From Actinomadura harenae (lineage in GTDB: Bacteria; Actinomycetota; Actinomycetes; Streptosporangiales; Streptosporangiaceae), in NCBI RefSeq assembly GCF_003696215.1, contig NZ_RFFG01000002.1:62001-126000 (forward strand): DNA of 64,000 nucleotides, in the 5' to 3' direction. The notes under the pieces were generated by a model, which saw nothing but the letters and a program-made list of their open reading frames with translations, had not been told where the DNA came from and searched no databases. This document shows positions 15,924-23,112 of the stretch, in pieces (within the stretch, counting starts at the first letter, position 1; each line of letters begins with the position of its first letter). The translations under genes were made by a program, and so were the position numbers.

Positions 15924-16171
15924 AGGTCGCCGCGCCGGATGCTGGCTGTCGCCAGGTCGACGGGCTCACCGGCCGCCGCTACACCGCGCGCAACGGCGTG
16001 TTCGAGATGTCGCAGCGGGACGGCCGCGCGCTGGTGGCCGAGGGCGGGTTTCTCCCTTCGCTGTCCGGCTCGACGTCGGTCACGACCGGCTACCGCTGCG
16101 AGGTCTGCCAGTTCGGATCGTTCTTCCGCCGCTGCTCGCGCTGCGGCGGCGACTGCGAAAGAGAGGCGTGA
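15920..16171 (+). CDS. Small zinc-ribbon-like phage protein
   Basis: An 83-residue protein beginning in the ATGA overlap with the Acb2-like gene. The first 55 residues form a short beta-rich part (R-R-Y-T-A-R-N-G-V-F-E-M). The C-terminal end has C-E-V-C followed by C-S-R-C-G-G-D-C, a compact zinc-binding motif. It occurs after the capsid gene in related phages; the role is not known. Confidence 0.6.
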   Translation: MKVAAPDAGCRQVDGLTGRRYTARNGVFEMSQRDGRALVAEGGFLPSLSGSTSVTTGYRCEVCQFGSFFRRCSRCGGDCEREA

Positions 16172-16383
16172 TGGCGCGCCGCAAGAAGGACCACATCGAC
16201 ATCACCGAGGCGTGCCCCGAGCACTTCCCCGGTGGCGTCCCGGAAGGGACGACCTCCGTGGGCTGCGAGCACGGCACGTTCTACATCGACAGCGCCCCGG
16301 CCGGGGAGAAGCCGCCCGCCAAGACCGGCGAGAGTGGCAGCGAGTCGTCCGAGGGTGACGGCCGGGGCGACGGGGACGAGTAG
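16171..16383 (+). CDS. Small acidic hypothetical phage protein
   Basis: A 70-residue protein. ATG at 16171 is preferred over GTG at 16168 because GAGAGG (16161-16166) is then four bases away. The first 40 residues have two cysteines and a beta-type core (G-C-E-H-G-T-F-Y-I-D); the last 25 are Gly/Ser/Asp/Glu-rich and disordered. Not recognised. Confidence 0.5.
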   Translation: MARRKKDHIDITEACPEHFPGGVPEGTTSVGCEHGTFYIDSAPAGEKPPAKTGESGSESSEGDGRGDGDE

Positions 16384-16387
16384 CCGA

Positions 16388-17278
16388 ATGTCGACGCCCA
16401 CGCCGCCGGACGTCCTGCTCACTGCCCCGTATGTGGCGGTCGCCGCGTTCAGGGCCGCACCGACGTGGCTCGACTCCGACGACCTGATCCCCGGCGGGAC
16501 GGCCACCAAGCAGGACGCGGAGCTGTACAACGTGCTCCTGCGCGCGTCGGCGTGGGCGGACAACCAGTGCAACCAGAGCCTCGGCGCCGCGCCCCACACC
16601 CAGCAGCGGAACGTGAGGCCGAACCGGCGCGGCGACATCGTGATCCACGCGTCGTCCGTCCCGGTCCGGCAGGTCACGGCTGTTTCGCTCGGCGCGGGCC
16701 CGGCGTCGCTGTCGCCCCTGTCGGACCTGTCCGGGGTGTGGGTCGAGGACGGCCGATCCATCCACATCACCAACCCCGCCCGGACCAACTGGGCGGGCTG
16801 GTTGGAGTTCGGGACGGCCGCGCCCGGCCGGGACATGCTCGCCTCGATCACCTATACCGCCGGATACGCCTCGGCGACGCTCACCGCGGCGGCCAGCTCG
16901 GGCGCGACCGCGGTCACGGTCTCGACGCCGTCCGGGATCTTCCCTGGTGATGTCCTGCGGATCTGGGACCCGGGCCTCGAGGAGGCCGTCATCGTTGCAC
17001 CCGGCTACACGCCGGGTTCGAGCACGGTCCCGCTCGCTACGCCTCTCGGCCAGACGCACGCCGCCGGCGCCGGGGTGTCCGGCCTGCCTGCGGACGTCCA
17101 CCAGGCCGTCATCTGCTACACCGTCGCGCTCCTCATGCGCGAGGACGTCTCCAGCCAGGCCCCGTTCGCCGAGGCCCCCTTCGGGCCCGCGGCGCGGACG
17201 GCGTCGTCCGGCGGCCAGGCGGGCGGCCTGGTGAACGAGGCCGAACGCCTCCTGATGCCGTACCGGCGGGTCCGGTGA
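16388..17278 (+). CDS. Head-tail connector (gp6-like) protein
   Basis: A 296-residue protein in the connector position. The N-terminal helical part (L-L-T-A-P-Y-V-A-V-A-A-F, A-E-L-Y-N-V-L-L-R-A-S-A-W-A-D) resembles gp6-like adaptor proteins that dock on the portal. The middle (90-230) is beta-rich with R-D-M-L-A-S-I-T-Y and an inserted T-A-A-A-S-S-G-A-T-A-V-T-V segment. It overlaps the next gene by GTGA. Family call is moderate. Confidence 0.65.
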   Translation: MSTPTPPDVLLTAPYVAVAAFRAAPTWLDSDDLIPGGTATKQDAELYNVLLRASAWADNQCNQSLGAAPHTQQRNVRPNRRGDIVIHASSVPVRQVTAVSLGAGPASLSPLSDLSGVWVEDGRSIHITNPARTNWAGWLEFGTAAPGRDMLASITYTAGYASATLTAAASSGATAVTVSTPSGIFPGDVLRIWDPGLEEAVIVAPGYTPGSSTVPLATPLGQTHAAGAGVSGLPADVHQAVICYTVALLMREDVSSQAPFAEAPFGPAARTASSGGQAGGLVNEAERLLMPYRRVR

Positions 17279-17802
17279 GTCGCGCACAGGTCCGGTCGGG
17301 GATCGCGGCCTACTTCGGCGGCAACACCTACGACTCGACGGACCGGGTCTGGACTCCCACCCCGCTCGCCGCCTACGGCCTGGCCACCGTCCGGAACTAC
17401 GTGCCGAAGCGTCACCCGGACTCGGACTTCACCCGCGGACTCACGGTGGGCCGTGGGATGGGCACGGTGATGATCGTGGACCTGCCGCAGCAGATCGAGC
17501 GGCGGATCGCGCTGGGCGGCCCAGCCAACGGGATCAAGCAGGACGTCTACACGGTCGACCTGCTGCTGTACCACCTCGCGAAGGTGCCGCATTCGGAGGA
17601 TGCGCAGGCCGACCTGGACGCGCTGATCGACGCGATCGTGAACTGGATCCACGCGGATCGGACGCTCGGCGGTGCAGTCGTGGACGCGGGTGAGACCTCG
17701 GCGGGCATCGTCAAGTCGCTCGGGCAGCCCCTCATCAGCGGGGAGAGAACCGAGATCTACGCGTCGATCCGGTTCGACGCCAACACCTACGTCAACGCCT
17801 GA
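17275..17802 (+). CDS. Tail terminator or head-tail joining protein
   Basis: A 175-residue protein between the connector and the tail tube gene. It has mixed alpha/beta structure with I-A-A-Y-F-G-G, a Y-T-V-D-L-L-L-Y-H strand and a late E-I-Y-A-S-I-R-F-D-A strand; this alpha/beta profile and position are usual for tail terminator proteins, which stop tail growth and join it to the head. No clear motif secures it. Confidence 0.5.
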   Translation: MSRAQVRSGIAAYFGGNTYDSTDRVWTPTPLAAYGLATVRNYVPKRHPDSDFTRGLTVGRGMGTVMIVDLPQQIERRIALGGPANGIKQDVYTVDLLLYHLAKVPHSEDAQADLDALIDAIVNWIHADRTLGGAVVDAGETSAGIVKSLGQPLISGERTEIYASIRFDANTYVNA

Positions 17803-17811
17803 GGAGTCGAT

Positions 17812-18066
17812 GTGCCCAGCTACACCTACGGCGGCGACGTCGTCCAGACCTACCCGCAGTACCTCGACCGCGGCACCGGCCGGACGCTCGTCGCTGAGCC
17901 CGGCCTCACCTACGACGTCGACCAGGTCATCGACAGCGTGGCGGCCCCGAGCGGGGGCCGGGAGCCGCTGCGCCTGCCGATGCCGCCGGATGACCGGTGG
18001 ACGCCGGCCACGCCCGTTCAGACCACCACCACGAGCGCGAGCAGCAAGAAGGAGGGGAGCGCCTGA
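17812..18066 (+). CDS. Small hypothetical tail-region protein
   Basis: An 84-residue protein from GTG with GAGGAG upstream. Its beta-type N-terminus has P-Q-Y-L-D-R-G-T-G-R-T-L-V-A-E-P-G, a pattern I recall from short proteins encoded just before tail tube genes in actinophages. The C-terminus is Thr/Ser/Lys-rich. The next ATG overlaps its stop by one base, and the AAGGAGGGG for the tail tube lies inside this gene. Confidence 0.55.
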   Translation: MPSYTYGGDVVQTYPQYLDRGTGRTLVAEPGLTYDVDQVIDSVAAPSGGREPLRLPMPPDDRWTPATPVQTTTTSASSKKEGSA

Positions 18067-19049
18067 TGGCTGCCCCGACGATCTACCCCGGCGCACGGAG
18101 TTTCTTCGGGCTGGCCAAGGAGGTCACGCCGGGCACGCCCGTCGCGGCGGCCCGGTTCGTGCCGTGGAAGAAGCTCGACCCAGTCGACCAGCCCGTCATC
18201 TTGGTCGACGACGGCATGCGCGGGTCAATGGGCTCGGACTACGGCGCGACGGTCGGCCCGACCAAGGGCTCGGGCGACGTCGAGGGCCCGGTGTTCGCCG
18301 ACTCGATCGGGGACCTCCTGTACAACATCCTCGGCGACTACGGCGTCAGCGGCACCGGCCCGTTCATCCACACGTTCAGCCTTCTGAACAGCGGAAACGC
18401 GCAGCCGCCCACTCACACCATCACCGATGCGAACGGCATGACGCCCACGGTCGGCGCGAGGTGCTACCCGGGCGCGTGCTTCTCGGAGCTGACGTTGACC
18501 GGCAACGTCGAGGCGCTGTTCACCCACTCCGGCAAGTACGAGAGCTGGATCAGCCAGGCCGCCGCGGTCGCGCCGACGAACACCCCGACCAGCGAGGTCG
18601 TCGTCCCGTCCTGGCGGTCGACGGTGACGATCGGTGGCTCGTCGGTGATCACCCCGAAGGAATGGGAGGTCACGATCAAACGGACGCTGACCACCCACTA
18701 CACCGCGCAGGGCTCGCAGAACCCCTACGTCATTGCGCGCGGCGACCTGTCCGTCGACGGGAAGATCTCGTTCGTCGCGGCCGACGAGTCCCCGCTGAAC
18801 GCGCTCCTGGCCAACACGCAGCAGGCGCTCGTCCTGACGGTCGACAACGGCCTCACCGGCGCCAACCAGCGCACGGTCACGCTCCAGATGACCAAGGCGT
18901 ACTACAAGACGAGCAAGCTCAAGCGCGACCCCGCCGCGATCGGCTGGGACGTCGAGTTCACGGCGCTCATGAACGCGACCGACGCGGGCACGTCCGGCGG
19001 ACTCGCCCCCATCAAGGCGACGCTCAAGAACGGCATCACCACCTATTAA
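18066..19049 (+). CDS. Major tail tube protein
   Basis: A 327-residue protein with a strong ribosome site (18049-18057). It begins with a G-L-A-K-E-V-T-P-G-T-P-V-A-A motif, has G-D-V-E-G-P-V-F-A-D near residue 75 and a C-terminal strand W-D-V-E-F-T-A-L-M-N, as in tail tube proteins of siphoviruses. It would polymerise around the tape measure to make the tube. Its place immediately before the chaperone frameshift pair supports the call. Confidence 0.85.
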   Translation: MAAPTIYPGARSFFGLAKEVTPGTPVAAARFVPWKKLDPVDQPVILVDDGMRGSMGSDYGATVGPTKGSGDVEGPVFADSIGDLLYNILGDYGVSGTGPFIHTFSLLNSGNAQPPTHTITDANGMTPTVGARCYPGACFSELTLTGNVEALFTHSGKYESWISQAAAVAPTNTPTSEVVVPSWRSTVTIGGSSVITPKEWEVTIKRTLTTHYTAQGSQNPYVIARGDLSVDGKISFVAADESPLNALLANTQQALVLTVDNGLTGANQRTVTLQMTKAYYKTSKLKRDPAAIGWDVEFTALMNATDAGTSGGLAPIKATLKNGITTY

Positions 19050-19063
19050 CCCGAGAGGTCCCC

Positions 19064-19402
19064 ATGCGTATCGACCTGCCCGACGGCCAGTGGGCCGAGA
19101 TCATGCCCGTCGACCGGATGCCCGCGCGCGTCCGGCGCCGCGTCCGGTCCGTCCTCGGCGTCGACGTTGACCCCGAGGGCAAATCGCACATGGCGATGTC
19201 GGCGGCCATCGGCGACGAGATGAAGACGGCTCTCCTCGCCGAGGTCATCACGGCCTGGTCGTACGACCAGCCGATCAACCGGGACACGGTCGAGGAGCTG
19301 CCGATCTCCGCCTACGACCAGCTCGCGGAGGCGGCCGAGGAGCACCAGGCGGCCGTAAATTTCAGCCAGCCCGCGACGCCTGGCGCGAACTCCTCCGCCT
19401 GA
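19064..19402 (+). CDS. Tail assembly chaperone (G)
   Basis: A 112-residue protein, GAGAGG upstream. It begins M-R-I-D-L-P-D-G-Q-W and is mainly helical. In siphoviruses G and the longer G-T product coat and stabilise the tape measure before the tube assembles. The zero frame ends at 19402 shortly after a slippery site. Position and the frameshift make the call safe even though sequence conservation is low. Confidence 0.85.
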   Translation: MRIDLPDGQWAEIMPVDRMPARVRRRVRSVLGVDVDPEGKSHMAMSAAIGDEMKTALLAEVITAWSYDQPINRDTVEELPISAYDQLAEAAEEHQAAVNFSQPATPGANSSA

Positions 19403-19614
19403 AGAACCTCCTTCGCGGCGCGGACCCGGCTCCCGGGCACGAGCCGACTGAACGGTCCGTGACGGCGCTCCAGTACGTGGTCTACGCCGAACGCTTCGGC
19501 TGGCCGCCGTCCGTCGTCGATGAGCTGCCCATGGACGTCGAGCCGTGGCTGATCCCGATCCACGACCTCATGCAGGAGGTGCGCGCCGATGCCCAGAAGC
19601 GAGCTGGCGGCTGA
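19064..19614 (+). CDS. Tail assembly chaperone G-T, made by -1 frameshift
   Basis: The same start as G, then a switch at 19357-19363 to the -1 frame, which stays open to 19614. The extension after the slip reads Q-P-A-R-D-A-W-R-E-L-L-R-L-K-N and then L-Q-Y-V-V-Y-A-E-R-F-G-W-P-P, both typical of T domains that contact the tail tube. The total is about 183 residues. The T part has no start codon that would allow separate translation of its conserved first section. It overlaps the next gene by 26 bases. Confidence 0.85.
19357..19363 (+). promoter_or_regulatory. Slippery heptamer for tail chaperone frameshift
   Basis: A-AAT-TTC in the G frame is an X-XXY-YYZ heptamer in the right phase and one of very few A/T runs in the region. 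It lies 13 codons before the G stop, as in the conserved frameshift of long-tailed phages. Confidence 0.8.
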
Positions 19615-20032
19615 ATTGCAGCGGATGGCGGAGCGGGCGGCCGGGCCCGGCGGCCAGGCGGCCGCGCAGGCCATGGCGCTGGCTGGCGAACGAGCGATCA
19701 AGTTGAAGCTCTCGCGGTACCAGCACCCGCGCCGGACGCCGACGCCGTCCCCGCCCGGGCAGCCGCCCGCGGTCGTCACGGGCACGCTCCGCCGTTCGGT
19801 CATCACGCAGGTGCCGACCGGCGGCGCAGGGCGCTGGATCGGGTCGGTCGCGCCCACGGCCGTCTACTCCCGCATCCAGGAACTCGGCGGCGCGACCGGG
19901 CGCGGGCACCACGTGCTGCTTCCCGCGCGGCCGTACGTCGCTCCGGCGGTGGAGGAGCTGCGCCGGTCCGGTGAGCTGGGGCGCGTCGGGCAGGTCGCGT
20001 TCGCGCGCGTGGTGTTCGGGATGGTGGGCTGA
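19589..20032 (+). CDS. HK97 gp10-like tail completion protein
   Basis: A 147-residue protein with AGGAGG at 19574-19579. It has a helical, Ala-rich start, the middle P-S-P-P-G-Q-P-P-A-V-V-T-G-T-L-R-R-S and the later Y-S-R-I-Q-E-L-G-G...L-P-A-R-P-Y-V-A-P-A motif, which are hallmarks of gp10-like / minor capsid or tail completion proteins. In most siphoviruses such a gene comes before the tail tube; here it lies between the chaperones and the tape measure. It shares the base pair ATG/TGA with the next gene. Confidence 0.75.
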   Translation: MPRSELAAELQRMAERAAGPGGQAAAQAMALAGERAIKLKLSRYQHPRRTPTPSPPGQPPAVVTGTLRRSVITQVPTGGAGRWIGSVAPTAVYSRIQELGGATGRGHHVLLPARPYVAPAVEELRRSGELGRVGQVAFARVVFGMVG

Positions 20033-23000
20033 TGGCGGGTGAGCTGCCCCCGGTTGTCGCGCGCTTCCTGGCGGACACCACCGCGTTCGTCGCGGGCATC
20101 GAGCGGGCGATCGCGTCGGACGAGTCGCTGGCCGAGGCGACCGCAGCGGCCGAGGCCGCGATCCGCGCGATGCAGGACGGCCTGGCGACCGCCGCGGCGG
20201 CGGCGACCGAGGCCGCGGCAGCGCAGGAGCGGCTCGCCGGGGCGCAGAAAGGCGCTGGGGACGCTGCGGGCATCGACGCGGAGATGCAGCAGGCGCTCGC
20301 CGAGGCCGAACGGGTGTCGACCGAGGCCGCCATGGCCAGCGTGGACGCCAGCATCGCGTTGGCGAAGGCTGACCGGACGGCGGGCGAGGCCGCGACCGTT
20401 ATGGCGGGCGCGACGGAGAAGGCGACGGTCGCGACGCGTGCATCCGGCGGGGCGGCCGGGACGGCGGTCGTCGCGCACAACCGGTTCAACAAGGCCCTCT
20501 TGGGGGTCGGCGCGGCGGCCGGGTACGGCGTCGTCCAGGCGGCCAAGTTCCAGTCGGAGGTGCAGCGGCTCTACACCGCGGCGGGCCTGACGGGCGCCAA
20601 GTTCGAGGATGTCTCCCGTGCCCTGCTGAAGATCGGCGACCAGACCGGCATCGCGGGGACGCAGATCGCCGAGGCGATGTATCACCCGGTCAGCGCGGGC
20701 CTGAACCTCGCGCAGTCGCTCCAGACCGTGGCGAACGCCGCCAAGCTGGCGAAGATCCACGGGGCCGACCTCGAGGACACGACGTACGCACTCAGCTCGG
20801 TCATGAAGGCGTACAACGTGGACGCGAGGAACGTCTCGGGGACGTCCGCGCTGCTGAACTCGATCGTCGGTCAGGGCGACATGAGGTTCCAGGACTTCAA
20901 CCAGAGCATCAAAAACTGGACGCCGACCGGCGCGGCCATGGGGATCACCATCCAGTCGATGGGCGCGGCCCTGGCCTACCTCACCGACCGCGGCAACTCC
21001 GCAGAGGTCGCCTCGACGCGCCTCACCATGGGCCTGTCCATGGTGACCAGCGGGTCGAAGGCGGCGAACGTGTACCTGCGCGACCTCGGCCTGACCACCG
21101 GCAGCCTGAACCTCAGGAATAAGAGCCTCCAGCAGACGATGGAGCATGCCGGCCTCACCACGAACCGGGTCGCTGCCGACCTGAAGAAGCCGGACGGCAT
21201 CTTCGTCGCCTTGCACGACATGCAGGACGCCTTCCACCGGTCGGGCCTGTCGGCCGAGCAGGCCAATCAGGTCATGTCGAAGATCTTCGGTGGTGGCCGG
21301 TCGGACAAGGCGATCGTCGCGCTGATGCAGAATCTCAACGGCGTCCGGGACAAGTACGACGAGATCGGGAAGGCCGCCGGGCACTACGGCACCGCCTGGG
21401 CGAAGACCCAGCAGACGACGACACAGCAGTGGCACACGGCGGTCGCGCAGGTGAAGAACCTCGCGGTCGAGTTCGGCAGCACCTTGCTGCCTGCGGTGAC
21501 GTCCGCGCTCGGCGGGATCAACAAGCTGTTCGGGGGGCTGCTGGGCAGCCGGACGGCTCTGGACATCCTCAAGGCCGTCGTCCCGGCGATTCTCGCTGTG
21601 GTCGCCGCGATCAAGATCTGGACGATCGTGCAGGCCGTCCTGAACGCGGTCATGGACGCAAATCCGATCTCGCTGGTGATCGTCGCGATCGGTGCCTTGG
21701 TGGCAGCGATCATCTACGCGTGGCAGCACTTCGCGTGGTTCCGCGACGGGGTGAAGGCGGTCGGGCACGCGATCAAGCAGGCGTGGGACGTGCTCTGGCA
21801 CGGCTGCGAGGCGGTGATGAAGTGGTTCGTTAACGGGCCGCTGAAGTCGCTCCAGGCCGACATGAAGGTCTTCACCGAATGGTGGAAACAGCACGGCGAC
21901 CAGGTGAAGAAGGTCGCCGAGGTGGTGTGGAAGTTCGTCCAGATGGTGATCCACGTCTACTGGACGCTCATCATGGCCGAGCTGAAGATCGGCTTGGCGC
22001 TGCTCAAAGCCGTGTGGACGTTCGCCTGGGGGTTCATCAAAGACCTGGTGAAACTCGTCTGGGACGAGATCGCCGGAGTGATCAAGTTCTGGGTGCACCT
22101 GATCATGAACATCATCGCCGTCGTCCTCGACCTGATCACGGGCAAGTGGGGCAAGGCGTGGAAAGACCTGAAGAAGCTCGCCGGGGACGCGCTCCACGAC
22201 GTGATCAGCCTGATCAAGAACGTCACGTCCGACTTCGGGAACCTCCTCTGGGACGCGGGCAAGAACCTGATCCAGGGCCTGATCAACGGCATCAAGTCCA
22301 TGGCGGGCGGCGTCTGGGATGCGATCAAGGGCATCGCGGGCAACATCAGCGGGTTCTTCCCGCACAGCCCGGCCAAGCACGGCCCGCTCTCGGGCTCGGG
22401 TGACCCTCTGCTCTCCGGTCAGCAACTCGCCGCGCGGATCGCGGCCGGGATGCTCGCCGGCGCGCCCGGCGTCTCCGCCGCCGCGACGGCGCTCGCCGCC
22501 GCCGGGATGCTCCCCAGCGGCGCCCCCATCCCGCTCCAGCCGACGACCGCGCAGCGCCGCGAGGCCAAGAAGCTCCAGACCAAGGCGACCTCGGCGGACA
22601 AGCGGGAGTCGCGGTACGAGCGGGAGGAGAAGCAGTGGATGGCGAAGTACCGCAAGTACGTCGCCGAGGCGCGCTCGCACAAGCAGCACGCCCGCTACGA
22701 CCGCGCTGCCGAACACGCGCTCGCCGAGGCTCAGCGGTACGCCCAGCAGGCCGCGCAGCAGAAGCAGCTCGCGGCGTCCCTCCGCGGCCGGGCGAACCGG
22801 CTGCTGCACCCGGTGCAGAACCTGCCGCACATGCCGCGCCTCAACGCGCTGGCCGCCGCGCGCCCGGAGTACTGGGCGTCGCAGGCGGCCGTCGCGTCCC
22901 TGCGGGCGCTTCAGCAGTCGACCGCCGCGTCCTGGTCGGCGGGCGGGATCGGCGCGGGCCTCGGGTCGGCCCCGTCACAGGGAGTTGTGGTGCAGCACGT

Positions 23001-23112
23001 CGTGAACGTCAACGTCGAGGGATCGGTCAGATCGGACCGGGACCTCCTCGCGATGATCCAGTCCGGGCTCATGCGGAACCGGCTCGCCGTCACACTCCCG
23101 GCAGGCCGCTGA
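20032..23112 (+). CDS. Tape measure protein
   Basis: A 1026-residue protein that sets tail length and helps DNA enter the cell. Residues 1-150 are Ala-rich coiled coil. Residues about 170-440 are the TP901-type core (F-Q-S-E-V-Q-R-L-Y-T-A-A-G-L, A-Y-N-V-D-A-R-N-V-S). Residues about 500-570 and 640-720 hold several hydrophobic helices (A-I-L-A-V-V-A-A-I-K-I-W). The segment F-F-P-H-S-P-A-K-H-G-P-L-S-G-S-G-D is the usual signature of tape measures. From about 840 to 930 there is a charged coiled coil. At roughly 1.5 angstrom per residue the tail would be near 150 nm. Confidence 0.93.
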   Translation: MAGELPPVVARFLADTTAFVAGIERAIASDESLAEATAAAEAAIRAMQDGLATAAAAATEAAAAQERLAGAQKGAGDAAGIDAEMQQALAEAERVSTEAAMASVDASIALAKADRTAGEAATVMAGATEKATVATRASGGAAGTAVVAHNRFNKALLGVGAAAGYGVVQAAKFQSEVQRLYTAAGLTGAKFEDVSRALLKIGDQTGIAGTQIAEAMYHPVSAGLNLAQSLQTVANAAKLAKIHGADLEDTTYALSSVMKAYNVDARNVSGTSALLNSIVGQGDMRFQDFNQSIKNWTPTGAAMGITIQSMGAALAYLTDRGNSAEVASTRLTMGLSMVTSGSKAANVYLRDLGLTTGSLNLRNKSLQQTMEHAGLTTNRVAADLKKPDGIFVALHDMQDAFHRSGLSAEQANQVMSKIFGGGRSDKAIVALMQNLNGVRDKYDEIGKAAGHYGTAWAKTQQTTTQQWHTAVAQVKNLAVEFGSTLLPAVTSALGGINKLFGGLLGSRTALDILKAVVPAILAVVAAIKIWTIVQAVLNAVMDANPISLVIVAIGALVAAIIYAWQHFAWFRDGVKAVGHAIKQAWDVLWHGCEAVMKWFVNGPLKSLQADMKVFTEWWKQHGDQVKKVAEVVWKFVQMVIHVYWTLIMAELKIGLALLKAVWTFAWGFIKDLVKLVWDEIAGVIKFWVHLIMNIIAVVLDLITGKWGKAWKDLKKLAGDALHDVISLIKNVTSDFGNLLWDAGKNLIQGLINGIKSMAGGVWDAIKGIAGNISGFFPHSPAKHGPLSGSGDPLLSGQQLAARIAAGMLAGAPGVSAAATALAAAGMLPSGAPIPLQPTTAQRREAKKLQTKATSADKRESRYEREEKQWMAKYRKYVAEARSHKQHARYDRAAEHALAEAQRYAQQAAQQKQLAASLRGRANRLLHPVQNLPHMPRLNALAAARPEYWASQAAVASLRALQQSTAASWSAGGIGAGLGSAPSQGVVVQHVVNVNVEGSVRSDRDLLAMIQSGLMRNRLAVTLPAGR

